Notes under the pieces: model-generated
Told to the model about the DNA's origin: nothing
Database searches by the model: none
Seen by the model: the letters and a program-made list of their open reading frames with translations, nothing else
Shown: positions 7,089-14,105 of the stretch, in pieces
Position numbering within the stretch: position 1 is the stretch's first letter
Layout of the letters: every line of letters starts with the position of its first letter
NCBI GenBank assembly: GCA_946478645.1
Contig: CAMLCW010000086.1
Location: 1 to 15,045 of the forward strand
Reading direction: 5' to 3'
Source: an uncultured Variovorax sp.
GTDB lineage: Bacteria; Pseudomonadota; Gammaproteobacteria; Burkholderiales; Burkholderiaceae
Length of the DNA: 15,045 bases
Program-made: the position numbers and the translations under genes

Positions 7089-8215
7089 GGGGACGGATCG
7101 GTTTGGGAGGGCGGCAGGCCGCCGGCCATCACGCGCTCGGTCCTGCGGCGCCGGCCCCAGTTGTTGTTGCGCAACGCGAGCCACAGGAGCGCCACCACCA
7201 TGACGCCGCCGTGCAGCAGCAGCATGAACGAGCCCATGCCGAAGCGGCCGGTGCTGATCCAGCTCTGGCCGAGGTTGAGCATGTTGTAGTAGACGACGAA
7301 GGCGAACAGCGCGAACAGCAGGTTGCCGCTGCGCCCGACGCGCGGATTGACGCTCGAGACCGTGAGCGCGAGCAGCACGAAATTGATCGCCGCGAGCAGC
7401 ATGCCCAGGCGCCAGGCGAGTTCGCCCTGGCTCACGTCGCCCGGCTCGCGCAGCAGCTGCAGCGTGGGCTTGGCGCGCACCGGCGTGCTGTCGGTCGCGA
7501 AATCGCTGCTGCCGCCGGCGCGCGTGCCGTAGGTCTCGAATTCGCTGATCTTGAGGCCCGAGGTGGGCAGCAGCGGCCGCTCGAGGCGCTGGCCGTTGCT
7601 CAGCATCAGGTAGCGGTTGTTGCCGATGTCCTCGATGCGGCCGCTGCGCGCCGAGGTGGTGATCTGCAGGCCGCGCTCGATGGCCCAGATGAACACGTTG
7701 GTGGCCGTGGCGTTGTCGGGCGTGTCCTTGTCGATGAAGAACACCCGCATGCGGCCCGACGATTCACGGAATTCGCCCGGCGACACGCGCTCGATGTCGC
7801 TGCGGCGCTCGTACTGGGCGCGCATGCCGATGGTCTGCGAATTGGCCCAGGGCCAGCCGACCAGCGCCATGACGGCGATCAGCAGCAGCACCGGCCAGGC
7901 GAAGCGGAACAGCGGCTGGACGAAATCCGCCAGGCCGCGGCCGCTGGAGAACCAGATCACCATCTCGCTGTCGCGGTACATGCGGGAAAGCGTGCCGACG
8001 ATGGCGACGAACAGGCTCAGGCTCAGGATGGTCGGCATGTAGCCGAGCACCGTGTAGGCCATCACGAGGAACACTTCGGAGGGGTTCACGCTGCCCTTGG
8101 AGGCGAGGCCGAGCGTGCGGATCAGCATCATGGTCATCACGATGGTGACCAGGACCACGAGGGTCGCTCCGAAGCTGCGCGACAGCTCCTTGCGTAGGGA
8201 AGAATGGAATAACAT
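7085..8215 (-). CDS. lptF: LPS export permease LptF
   Basis: Partner of LptG in the LptB2FG lipopolysaccharide exporter, 376 residues (E. coli 366). It begins [20 protein letters not shown]. Membrane helices lie at about 13-34, 49-75 and 101-124, then a periplasmic jellyroll domain, then helices at about 266-289, 297-318 and 329-349. [16 protein letters not shown] (residues 77-92) is the conserved cytoplasmic coupling region. The C-terminus ends in an Arg-rich cytoplasmic tail (GRRRRTERV). The start is ATG (complement of 8213-8215). There is no good Shine-Dalgarno in front of it; the upstream bases read pyrimidine-rich on this strand because they form the purine-rich ribosome site of divergent pepA. 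The frame remains open leftward of pepA's start only because of high-GC antisense coding. The lptFG pair divergent from pepA-holC matches the E. coli arrangement. Confidence 0.94.
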   Translation of the reverse strand: MLFHSSLRKELSRSFGATLVVLVTIVMTMMLIRTLGLASKGSVNPSEVFLVMAYTVLGYMPTILSLSLFVAIVGTLSRMYRDSEMVIWFSSGRGLADFVQPLFRFAWPVLLLIAVMALVGWPWANSQTIGMRAQYERRSDIERVSPGEFRESSGRMRVFFIDKDTPDNATATNVFIWAIERGLQITTSARSGRIEDIGNNRYLMLSNGQRLERPLLPTSGLKISEFETYGTRAGGSSDFATDSTPVRAKPTLQLLREPGDVSQGELAWRLGMLLAAINFVLLALTVSSVNPRVGRSGNLLFALFAFVVYYNMLNLGQSWISTGRFGMGSFMLLLHGGVMVVALLWLALRNNNWGRRRRTERVMAGGLPPSQTDPSP

Positions 8216-8220
8216 CGTTC

Positions 8221-8234
8221 GAGGAAAAAAAGGA
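8221..8234 (+). promoter_or_regulatory. pepA ribosome binding site in a 21-bp divergent gap
   Basis: The purine run GAGGAAAAAAAGGA ends 2 nt before the pepA ATG and occupies most of the 21-bp space between the lptF and pepA start codons. Two Shine-Dalgarno-like cores, GAGGA and AGGA, are present; the first has the more usual spacing. The gap is too small to hold either gene's full promoter, so both promoters must reach into the opposing coding sequence. Confidence 0.6.
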
Positions 8235-8236
8235 TT

Positions 8237-9766
8237 ATGGACTTTCAGCTCAAGACCCTCACCGTCGCGCGCGCCGCGGCCGAAAAATCCGACGTCCTGA
8301 TCGTGCTGGTCGGCAGTGCGCCGCTCACCACGCGGGATCCGCTCTCCGCGCTGATCGCGAGCGCCCGCAAGGCCGGCGACCTGCCCGACAAGCCCGGCAA
8401 GCTGCTCGCGCTCTACCACCCGGACGAGGTGGCGGCCTCGCGCGTGGTGCTCGCGGCGGTCGGCGACGGCACGCCCGCGTCGGTGCGCAGCGCGGTGATT
8501 GCGGCAATCAAGGCGGCCAAGGCCCCGGCGACCAAACGGGTGGTGATGGTGTTCGCCCAGGAGGCCAATGGGGCCGCCGTCGCAAGCGCGGTCGCGGCCG
8601 CCGCCGATGCCAGCTACGTCTACACCACCACCCGCTCCAAGGCCTCGAACGGCGAGGGCGGGCGCAGCATCCGCACCCTGGTGCTCGGCGTGGCCGATGC
8701 GACGTCGGTGACGCCGGCTTTCGACGAAGCCCGCGCCACCGTGTCGGGCATCGAGCTGGCCAAGGAATGGGGCAACCGGCCCGGCAACCACTGCACGCCC
8801 ACGCTCCTCGGCGAGGCCGCCAAGGAGCTCGGCCGGCTGCCGCGCATGAAGGTCGAGGTGCTCGGCCCCAAGGAAGTCCAGAAGCTGGGCATGGGCTCGT
8901 TCGCCGCGGTGGCCCAGGGCTCGGCCGAGCCGCTGCGCTTCATCGTGCTGCGCTACCAGGGCGGCCCGAAGGACCAGGCGCCCGTGGTGCTGGTCGGCAA
9001 GGGGATCACCTTCGACACGGGCGGGGTCTCGCTCAAGCCGGCGGCCGAAATGGACGAAATGAAGTTCGACATGTGCGGCGCCGCCAGCGTGCTCGGCACG
9101 TTCCGGGCGCTCGGCGAGATCCAGCCGGCCATCAACGTGGTGGGCCTGGTGCCGGCGTGCGAGAACATGAACGACGGCCGCGCGCTCAAGCCCGGCGACG
9201 TGGTCACGAGCATGAGCGGGCAGACCATCGAGGTGCTCAACACCGACGCTGAAGGGCGCCTGGTGCTGTGCGATGCGCTGACCTACGCCAAGCGCTTTGC
9301 GCCGGCCGCCGTGATCGACATCGCCACGCTCACCGGCGCCTGCGTGGTTGCGCTCGGCGGTGTACGCAGCGGACTGTTCACGAGCGACGAAACACTCGCC
9401 ACCGCGCTGCAGGCGGCCGGCGAAGCATCGCAGGACCGCTGCTGGCGCCTGCCGCTCGACGACGACTATGCCGAAGGCCTGAAGACCAACTTCGCCGACG
9501 TGGCCAATGTGGCGGGACGCGCGGGCGGTGCCATCACCGCGGCCAAGTTCCTGCAGCGCTTCGCGGGCGACTTCGCCTGGGCGCACCTCGACATCGCGGG
9601 CACCGCCTGGAAGAGCGGGGCGGCCAAGGGCGCGACCGGCCGGCCGGTGGGCCTGCTGGTTTCGTACCTGATGGAGCGCGCGCGCAGCAGCACCGCCGCG
9701 GCCACGCCCAAGGCGGCCGGCAAGAAGGGCGGCGCCGCTGCACGCAAGGCACGGTCGGCGCAGTGA
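8237..9766 (+). CDS. pepA: Leucyl aminopeptidase (M17 family), PepA
   Basis: A cytosolic two-metal aminopeptidase that removes N-terminal residues during peptide turnover; E. coli PepA also binds DNA in Xer recombination and carAB control. The protein has 509 residues (E. coli 503). After the N-terminal macro-like domain, the catalytic domain shows metal and catalytic residues K255 and D260 in [12 protein letters not shown]267 in SLKP, D278 in KFDMCGAAS, and D337, E339 and R341 in the signature NTDAEGRL. All are present. The last 25 residues form an Ala/Lys/Arg-rich tail (for example [15 protein letters not shown]) outside the usual fold. The start ATG at 8237 has a purine-rich ribosome site. 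The TGA stop at 9764-9766 overlaps the holC GTG start. The order pepA-holC, divergent from lptFG, is conserved in gammaproteobacteria. Confidence 0.96.
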   Translation: MDFQLKTLTVARAAAEKSDVLIVLVGSAPLTTRDPLSALIASARKAGDLPDKPGKLLALYHPDEVAASRVVLAAVGDGTPASVRSAVIAAIKAAKAPATKRVVMVFAQEANGAAVASAVAAAADASYVYTTTRSKASNGEGGRSIRTLVLGVADATSVTPAFDEARATVSGIELAKEWGNRPGNHCTPTLLGEAAKELGRLPRMKVEVLGPKEVQKLGMGSFAAVAQGSAEPLRFIVLRYQGGPKDQAPVVLVGKGITFDTGGVSLKPAAEMDEMKFDMCGAASVLGTFRALGEIQPAINVVGLVPACENMNDGRALKPGDVVTSMSGQTIEVLNTDAEGRLVLCDALTYAKRFAPAAVIDIATLTGACVVALGGVRSGLFTSDETLATALQAAGEASQDRCWRLPLDDDYAEGLKTNFADVANVAGRAGGAITAAKFLQRFAGDFAWAHLDIAGTAWKSGAAKGATGRPVGLLVSYLMERARSSTAAATPKAAGKKGGAAARKARSAQ

Positions 9767-10206
9767 CGGAGATCGGCTTCCACTTCAACACGCCGGACAA
9801 GGCCAACTACGCCTGCCGGCTGGTCCGCAAGGCCGTCAATGCGCGCGGGCTGCGGGTGATCGTGGTGGGCGAGCCGCCGATGCTCGAGGCGATCGATGCG
9901 GCGCTGTGGCAGCTCTCGCCTTCGGACTTCATCGCGCATTGCCGCGCCGATGCCCCACCGCAGATGCTGAGCCGCTCGCCGGTCGTGCTCTGCGCCGAAG
10001 GCGCGGACGCCGCCGCGCTGCCGCACCGCGAAATGCTCGTGAACCTCGGTCCTGCTGTGCCGGCGGGCTTCGAGCGCTTCGAGCGGCTCATCGACATCGT
10101 GAGCAGCGAGCCCGATGACCGGCAGATCGGCCGCGCGCGGTGGCGCCACTATGCCGACCGCGGCTATCCGATCCAGCCGCACGATTTCGCAAGGAGCGCT
10201 TCCTGA
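9763..10206 (+). CDS. holC: DNA polymerase III chi subunit, HolC
   Basis: The chi subunit of the polymerase III clamp loader complex; in E. coli it pairs with psi (HolD) and binds the C-terminal tail of SSB. The protein has 147 residues, the same as E. coli HolC. The opening [20 protein letters not shown] is the conserved start of chi, followed by GLRVIVVGE and the downstream [15 protein letters not shown] strand-turn. The start is GTG at 9763, the only candidate that gives the family N-terminus; it overlaps the pepA stop as GTGA. The stop TGA (10204-10206) overlaps the next ATG by one base. Gene position after pepA supports the call. Confidence 0.93.
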   Translation: MTEIGFHFNTPDKANYACRLVRKAVNARGLRVIVVGEPPMLEAIDAALWQLSPSDFIAHCRADAPPQMLSRSPVVLCAEGADAAALPHREMLVNLGPAVPAGFERFERLIDIVSSEPDDRQIGRARWRHYADRGYPIQPHDFARSAS

Positions 10207-10595
10207 TGGCCAGCACGCTGCGCACGCCGCCCCGGTTCGTTCCCACGCTGACCACCGTGCTCGACCTGCCGGCCGCGCCCGCTGTGGAGGCACCCAGGCC
10301 CGCCGAGGCGGCGCCGCCCGTCGACCCGGCGCAGGCGGTCGCGCTGCCGCCCGCGGCCCAGCGTGCGGAGGCCGACATCGTGCGCCTGGAGGAACAGCTT
10401 CTGCACCGCGTGCTGCAGCGCGTCGACCTCTCGCTCGAGGAGCGGCTGAGCGACACCGTGGCCGCCGCGGTGCAGCAGCAGCTCGACGCCATGGTGCCGC
10501 GTCTGCGCGAAGAAATCGAGGCCGTGCTGCGCGCGCTGGTGATCGAGGCCATGGCCGCCGAACTCTCGGAAAACCCAGGGTCTACGCCAACTTAA
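10206..10595 (+). CDS. Unknown helical protein coupled to holC (129 aa)
   Basis: I do not recognise this protein with certainty. It starts at ATG 10206, sharing the A of the holC TGA stop, with AAGGAG at 10191-10196 and normal spacing, so translation is coupled. Residues 1-20 hold a short conserved-looking motif (PRFVPTLTTVLDLP). About 35 residues rich in Ala and Pro follow, then a charged amphipathic helical C-terminus (about 60-125; EADIVRLEEQLLHRVLQRVD and LREEIEAVLRALVIEAMA). There is no signal peptide or membrane segment. The layout of an N-terminal P-LT-V motif, a linker and a helical tail recalls the DUF2486 proteins I remember near holC in Burkholderia. That link is from memory and unverified. 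Its place after holC suggests, without proof, a role near the clamp loader. Confidence 0.8.
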   Translation: MASTLRTPPRFVPTLTTVLDLPAAPAVEAPRPAEAAPPVDPAQAVALPPAAQRAEADIVRLEEQLLHRVLQRVDLSLEERLSDTVAAAVQQQLDAMVPRLREEIEAVLRALVIEAMAAELSENPGSTPT

Positions 10596-10742
10596 TGCCT
10601 GTAAAGCTTCAGCTAAACTGCGCGCCAGGTCGGAAGGCGTGAGGGTGCCGCTGGTCTGCGGCGCGAAACTTGCGAGGTCTGCGCGCCCGGATCACACGAC
10701 CGGTTTCTTGGTTTCATATCTATCCATGTTCTGGAGGTTCTC

Positions 10743-11948
10743 ATGCAATTGAAATGGACTGCGGTCGCACTGGCTGCCATCACGCTCGTGGCTTGCGGCA
10801 AGAAGGAAGAAGCGGCTGCACCGGCGGCTTCGGCGCCCACGGCTGCGGCCCCGGCACCTGCAGCCCCTCCGGCTGACGCGCTGGTCGTGAAGATCGGCCA
10901 TGTGGCGCCGACCAGCGGCCCGATCGCCCACCTCGGCAAGGACAACGAGTTCGGCGCCCGGATGGCCATCGAGGACCTGAACGCGAAGAACCTGAAGATC
11001 GGCGAGAAGACGGTCAAGTTCGAACTCGTCGCCGAAGACGACGCCGGCGATCCCAAGCAGGGCACCGCCGTGGCGCAGAAGCTCGTCGACGAGAAGGTCA
11101 ACGGCGTGGTCGGCCACCTGAACTCCGGCACCACCATTCCCGCTTCCAAGCTCTACAGCGACGCGGGCATTCCCCAGATCTCGCCGTCGGCGACGAACCC
11201 CAAGTACACCCGCCAGGGCTTCAAGACCACGTTCCGCGTGGTGGCCGACGACACGCAACTCGGCGGCACGCTGGGCAAGTACGCGGTCGAGACGCTCAAG
11301 GGCAAGAACATCGCCGTGATCGACGACCGCACCGCCTACGGCCAGGGCGTCGCCGAAGAATTCGAGAAGGCCGCCAAGGCTGCCGGCGCCACCATCGTGG
11401 GCCACGAGTTCACCACCGACAAGTCGACCGACTTCAACGCCATCCTGACCAAGCTCAAGGCCGCCAAGCCCGACGTGCTGTTCTTTGGCGGCATGGACGC
11501 CGTCGGCGGCCCGATGCTCAAGCAGGTCAAGCAGCTCGGCCTGAACGTCAAGTTCATGGGCGGCGACGGCCTGTGCACCGGCGAACTGCCGAAGCTCGCT
11601 GGCGATGCCATCGGCGAAGACATGGTGGTGTGCGCCGAGGCCGGCGGTGTGGACGGCGACTTCAAGCAGCCGCTCGAAGACTTCAAGGCCAAGTTCAAGA
11701 CCAAGAACGGCGTCGACGTGCAGATCTATGCACCGTACGTCTACGACGCGGTCAACGTGCTCGCCGAAGCCATGGTCAAGGCCGGCTCGGCCGATCCCGC
11801 CAAGTACCTGCCCGAAGTGGGCAAGGTCGAGTACAAGGGCGTGACCGGCCCGATCGCCTTCGACGAGAAGGGCGACATCAAGAACGGCGCGCTCACGCTG
11901 TTCACGTACAAGGGTGGCGTGCGCACGCAGATCGCCGTGGTGCGCTGA
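10743..11948 (+). CDS. LivK/LivJ-type ABC transporter substrate-binding lipoprotein
   Basis: Periplasmic-binding-protein type I fold of the Leu/Ile/Val/amide family, 401 residues. The N-terminus is a lipoprotein signal (MQLKWTAVALAAITLVAC, lipobox LVAC, lipidated Cys18) followed by GKKEE and an Ala/Pro spacer to about residue 45. The mature domain then starts VVKIGHVAPTSGPIAHLGKD. Typical family stretches are EDDAGDPKQGTAVAQKLVD, GVVGHLNSGTTIPASKLY, ISPSATNPKYTRQG, IAVIDDRTAYGQG and APYVYDAVNVLAEAM. The start ATG has GGAGG at 10733-10737. It would capture branched-chain amino acids or a related ligand and deliver it to an ABC permease; the ligand is not determinable here. No permease or ATPase genes flank it, and the downstream terminator makes it monocistronic, so its transporter must be encoded elsewhere. 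Lys/Glu codon use suggests strong expression. Confidence 0.93.
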   Translation: MQLKWTAVALAAITLVACGKKEEAAAPAASAPTAAAPAPAAPPADALVVKIGHVAPTSGPIAHLGKDNEFGARMAIEDLNAKNLKIGEKTVKFELVAEDDAGDPKQGTAVAQKLVDEKVNGVVGHLNSGTTIPASKLYSDAGIPQISPSATNPKYTRQGFKTTFRVVADDTQLGGTLGKYAVETLKGKNIAVIDDRTAYGQGVAEEFEKAAKAAGATIVGHEFTTDKSTDFNAILTKLKAAKPDVLFFGGMDAVGGPMLKQVKQLGLNVKFMGGDGLCTGELPKLAGDAIGEDMVVCAEAGGVDGDFKQPLEDFKAKFKTKNGVDVQIYAPYVYDAVNVLAEAMVKAGSADPAKYLPEVGKVEYKGVTGPIAFDEKGDIKNGALTLFTYKGGVRTQIAVVR

Positions 11949-11986
11949 TTGCACCCCTCCGGCGCGCAGCAGCGATGCGCGCCACG

Positions 11987-12018
11987 AAGAAAAGGGCCCC
12001 CGGGGCCCTTTTCTTTTT
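11987..12018. terminator. Strong bidirectional terminator after the LivK-type gene
   Basis: Perfect 14-bp arms AAGAAAAGGGCCCC (11987-12000) and GGGGCCCTTTTCTT (12002-12015) surround one C; in practice a few central pairs would open to form the loop. On the plus strand the stem runs into TTTTCTTTTT, ending the substrate-binding protein transcript about 40 nt past its stop. On the minus strand it sits about 25 nt past the response regulator stop and shows the same T-run by symmetry. Confidence 0.9.
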
Positions 12019-12042
12019 GCAGCGGCTGCCGCCGCACCGGGC

Positions 12043-12435
12043 TCAGGCCAGCGTGGCCAGGCCCGAAGGGCGGTCGGTGTTGCAGTAGTCGATGAAGGCG
12101 TCGAGGTCGCGCGACTTGTCGAAGACGGCGTCGGCGCCCAGGGCCTCGCAGCGCGCGCGGATGTCGGCCGTCACGTAGTTGCTGAGCACCACCACGCGCT
12201 GGCCCGGGCCGCGGACCGTGCAGCCCGCGAGCACGCCGAGCCCGGAGCCTTCCTTCAGGAACAGGTCGACGATGAGCAACTGCCAGTCTTCGGGATGCGC
12301 GGCAAGCCAGGCGAGCGCATCGGATTCGGTTTCGGCGAAGCCGACGACCTGGCCGTCGACCAGATCTTCGAGGGCCGGGACCAGGTTGTCCCTGATGGTC
12401 TTGTTGTCCTCGACGAGGAACGTGATGAGGGCCAT
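12043..12435 (-). CDS. Stand-alone response regulator (REC domain only)
   Basis: A single receiver domain of 130 residues with no DNA-binding or enzymatic output domain. Acidic pocket E9/D10 (FLVEDN), phosphoacceptor D57 (LLIVDLFLKEGSGLGVL), switch Ser85 (VVVLSNY) and conserved Lys107 (VFDKS) are all present, so it should be phosphorylatable. The loop after D57 reads FLKEGSG rather than the usual MP-x-M-x-G, which is seen in some stand-alone regulators. The start is ATG (complement of 12433-12435); AAGG about 13 nt upstream is a weak ribosome site. No histidine kinase is nearby. The neighbour upstream on the same strand is a coiled-coil protein 111 bp away. It probably works by protein-protein contact, for example in a phosphorelay, but its partner is unknown. 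Confidence 0.88.
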   Translation of the reverse strand: MALITFLVEDNKTIRDNLVPALEDLVDGQVVGFAETESDALAWLAAHPEDWQLLIVDLFLKEGSGLGVLAGCTVRGPGQRVVVLSNYVTADIRARCEALGADAVFDKSRDLDAFIDYCNTDRPSGLATLA

Positions 12436-12546
12436 GCCGTGGTTTCGCCTTGAGAACCAATAGCGTAACGTGCCAGATGAGTTGACTGCGTAGGAGAAGG
12501 GAGACGGAGAGTTCCGTTCGGCCGAGAAGTAGGTCCGCGGCGTCGT

Positions 12547-12903
12547 TCAGTCTGCGGCACCGGACCGGATCTGGGCCTTGAGCTCCTCGGCCTCCGCCTG
12601 GCTCTCGTCGCGCTGGGCCGTGATCTCGAGGCGCTTCTCGATCTCCTCGCTCAGCGCCGCGTTCACCTCGGCCAGTGTTTCGGCCGACCGGGCGAGCTTT
12701 TCTTCGAGCTGGCTGGTGTGCTCGATGGCCTGGGCCACTTCACCCACCTGCACTTCGTCGGGCAGCTCCTGCTCGAGCACCGTGTTCACGACCGCCAGGT
12801 TGTCGGACGCCCGCTGGACATCGGCCGCCACCGCTTCCGTCTTCTCCAGTGTCCGTTCGAGCGAGGTGTCGTCACGCGACGAAGTTGTTTTTTTTCCGGT
12901 CAT
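12547..12903 (-). CDS. Coiled-coil protein of unknown function (118 aa)
   Basis: A soluble, highly charged, helical protein with no signal peptide or membrane segment. After a basic/polar head (MTGKKTTSSRDDTSLERTLE) come two long heptad-rich helices, about residues 15-46 and 52-113, broken by the conserved-looking turn ELPDEVQVGEV. The second helix (QLEEKLARSAETLAEVNAAL, then SEEIEKRLEITAQRDESQAE) is a clear coiled coil. I recall similar hypothetical proteins in betaproteobacteria but no assigned function. ATG at 12903 was chosen over an in-frame ATG at 12921 because AAGGAG lies 5 nt before it (12914-12909). A candidate promoter with a dyad in its spacer lies directly upstream. The response regulator gene follows on the same strand, so the two may be co-expressed; a functional link is only inferred. 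Confidence 0.8.
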   Translation of the reverse strand: MTGKKTTSSRDDTSLERTLEKTEAVAADVQRASDNLAVVNTVLEQELPDEVQVGEVAQAIEHTSQLEEKLARSAETLAEVNAALSEEIEKRLEITAQRDESQAEAEELKAQIRSGAAD

Positions 12904-12924
12904 CCGGGCTCCTTTGCACACGTG

Positions 12925-12953
12925 AAAGTAATGTTTTTACATTATCCGGTCAA
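12925..12953 (-). promoter_or_regulatory. Candidate promoter with operator-like dyad for the coiled-coil gene
   Basis: On the minus strand TTGACC (complement of 12948-12953) is a 5/6 match to a -35 box. Seventeen bases later, TACTTT (complement of 12925-12930) keeps the most conserved T, A and last T of a -10 box. The spacer and the first bases of the -10 contain the perfect dyad TAATGT-N4-ACATTA (12929-12944). A repressor bound there would block polymerase. The -10 match is weak overall, so this is a proposal. Confidence 0.4.
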
Positions 12954-12983
12954 TGCATCCAGCTGGAAGCCAGGCGAAGAAGC

Positions 12984-13011
12984 AAAAGAAAAACGGGGCG
13001 CAAGGCCCCGT
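12984..13011 (-). terminator. Intrinsic terminator of tRNA-Ser
   Basis: Read on the minus strand, ACGGGGC (13011-13005), a CTTGC loop and GCCCCGT (12999-12993) form a 7-bp GC-rich stem that runs straight into TTTTCTTTT. It begins 15 nt after the tRNA 3' CCA. This is a textbook Rho-independent terminator, and it insulates the tRNA from the coiled-coil gene. Confidence 0.88.
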
Positions 13012-13025
13012 ATTCATGACTTCCC

Positions 13026-13116
13026 TGGCGGAGCAGGCGGGATTCGAACCCGCGGAGGGCTATTAACCCTCACACGCTTTCCAGGCGTGCGACTTAAACC
13101 GCTCATCCACCGCTCC
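13026..13116 (-). tRNA. tRNA-Ser (anticodon GGA)
   Basis: The 91-nt minus-strand sequence folds as a class II tRNA. The acceptor stem is GGAGCGG with CTGCTCC (one G-U pair), with discriminator G and an encoded CCA at 13028-13026. The anticodon stem is CACGC/GCGTG around the loop CTGGAAA (13084-13078), giving anticodon GGA for UCC/UCU. The long variable arm GAGGG-N7-CCCTC is typical of serine. The T arm is GCGGG-TTCGAAT-CCCGC. It has its own promoter-like -10 upstream and a terminator downstream. Confidence 0.97.
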
Positions 13117-13126
13117 TGAGCCCACG

Positions 13127-13155
13127 ATTGTAGCAGTCGGCCAGCGACCGATCAG
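13127..13155 (-). promoter_or_regulatory. Promoter of tRNA-Ser overlapping the qmcA stop
   Basis: On the minus strand TACAAT (complement of 13127-13132) is a 5/6 match to the -10 box, about 10 nt before the mature tRNA 5' end. Seventeen bases upstream is CTGATC (complement of 13150-13155), a weak -35 that overlaps the stop codon of the SPFH gene. The predicted start would leave only a few leader bases before the tRNA. Confidence 0.55.
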
Positions 13156-14081
13156 GCCGGGTTCGACGGCTTGCCGGCCTGGATCATGCGCATCGCCGAA
13201 GCGATCAGCGCGGAAGTCTCGGTCATGTTGCTGGGCACGATCAGCGTGGTCTTGGAATCCGCCGCGACCTTGCTGAACGCATCGACCGCGCGCTCGGCCA
13301 CCTTGAGCTGCACCGCCTGGTCGCCGGCGGGCTGGCGGATGGCGGCGGCCACGCGCTCGATGGCGTCGGCCGTGGCCGCAGCCACCGCGGTGATGGCCGC
13401 GGCCTCGCCCTGCGCGTTGTTGATCTGGGCCTGCTTTTCGCCCTCGGAACGGGCGATGAAAGCCTCACGCTCACCGGTGGCGATGTTGATCTGCTCCTGG
13501 CGACGGCCTTCCGAGGCCGCGATCAGTGCGCGCTTCTCGCGCTCGGCCGTGATCTGGCGCTGCATCGCGTGCAGGATTTCCTTGGGCGGTGTCAGGTCCT
13601 TGATCTCGTAGCGCAGCACCTTCACGCCCCAGTTGAGCGCCGCCTCGTCGATGGCGGCCACCACCTGGGCGTTGATCACGTCGCGCTCCTCGAAGGTCTT
13701 GTCGAGCTCGAGCTTGCCGATCACGCTGCGCAGCGAGGTCTGCGCCAGTTGCGTGACGGCCACGATGTAGTTCGACGAGCCGTAGCTCGCGCGCATCGGG
13801 TCGGTGACCTGGAAGTAGAGGATGCCGTCGACCTGCAGCTGCGTGTTGTCGCGCGTGATGCAGATCTGGCTCGGCACGTCGAGCGGAATCTCCTTCAGGC
13901 TGTGCTTGTAGGCGACCCGGTCGATGAACGGGATCAGGAAGTTGGGGCCGGGCGTCATGGTGCCGTGGTACTTGCCGAGGCGCTCGCGCACCCAGGCGTT
14001 CTGCTGCGGCACGAACTTGACCGACTGGCTGATGAAGATGATCGCGATGACCAGGATGATGATGGGGACCGAAAATTCCAT
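13152..14081 (-). CDS. qmcA: SPFH/stomatin-family membrane protein (QmcA-like)
   Basis: SPFH (prohibitin/stomatin) protein of 309 residues, the size of E. coli QmcA (305). These proteins form large membrane-anchored rings linked to membrane microdomains and protease control. The N-terminal membrane helix spans residues 4-23 (SVPIIILVIAIIFISQSVKF). The SPFH domain follows (NAWVRERLGKYHGTMTPGPN, then SQICITRDNTQLQVDGILYF). A coiled-coil/Ala-Glu-rich helix runs from about 170 to 235 (QRQITAEREKRALIAASEG, GEREAFIARSEGEKQAQIN). The C-terminus carries the conserved IVPSNM motif. The start ATG (14081) has GAGGAGA about 10 nt upstream. The NfeD gene lies 24 bp upstream on the same strand, the usual partner, so the two form an operon. 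Confidence 0.94.
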   Translation of the reverse strand: MEFSVPIIILVIAIIFISQSVKFVPQQNAWVRERLGKYHGTMTPGPNFLIPFIDRVAYKHSLKEIPLDVPSQICITRDNTQLQVDGILYFQVTDPMRASYGSSNYIVAVTQLAQTSLRSVIGKLELDKTFEERDVINAQVVAAIDEAALNWGVKVLRYEIKDLTPPKEILHAMQRQITAEREKRALIAASEGRRQEQINIATGEREAFIARSEGEKQAQINNAQGEAAAITAVAAATADAIERVAAAIRQPAGDQAVQLKVAERAVDAFSKVAADSKTTLIVPSNMTETSALIASAMRMIQAGKPSNPA

Positions 14082-14105
14082 GCTGCTTTTCTCCTCGGGG
14101 GTGTG

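Noticed and set aside
4612..7289. Long plus-strand open frames opposite cysB, cbiX and lptG
   Set aside because: They are antisense to well-recognised genes. Their translations are rich in His, Arg, Ala and Asp without domains, as expected from GC-rich third positions.
7103..8197. Plus-strand open frame of about 360 codons opposite lptF
   Set aside because: The translation is low-complexity (Gln/His/Arg/Ala), has no ribosome site and is antisense to lptF.
8216..9586. Leftward extension of the lptF frame across pepA
   Set aside because: The frame is open only because pepA's antisense lacks stops. The LptF fold begins exactly at the ATG at 8215.
10647..10662. GCCGC-N6-GCGGC hairpin in the leader of the LivK-type gene, considered as terminator or riboswitch
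   Set aside because: There is no T-run and no recognisable aptamer; 5-bp GC hairpins are common by chance in this composition. I also found no convincing -35/-10 pair in this 147-bp gap.
10692..11954. Minus-strand open frame of 420 codons covering the LivK-type gene
   Set aside because: It is a codon-bias artefact. The plus strand has a signal peptide, a family match and a ribosome site.
12904..12921. Longer start (ATG at 12921) for the coiled-coil gene
   Set aside because: The AAGGAG site lies between the two ATGs and fits only the ATG at 12903.
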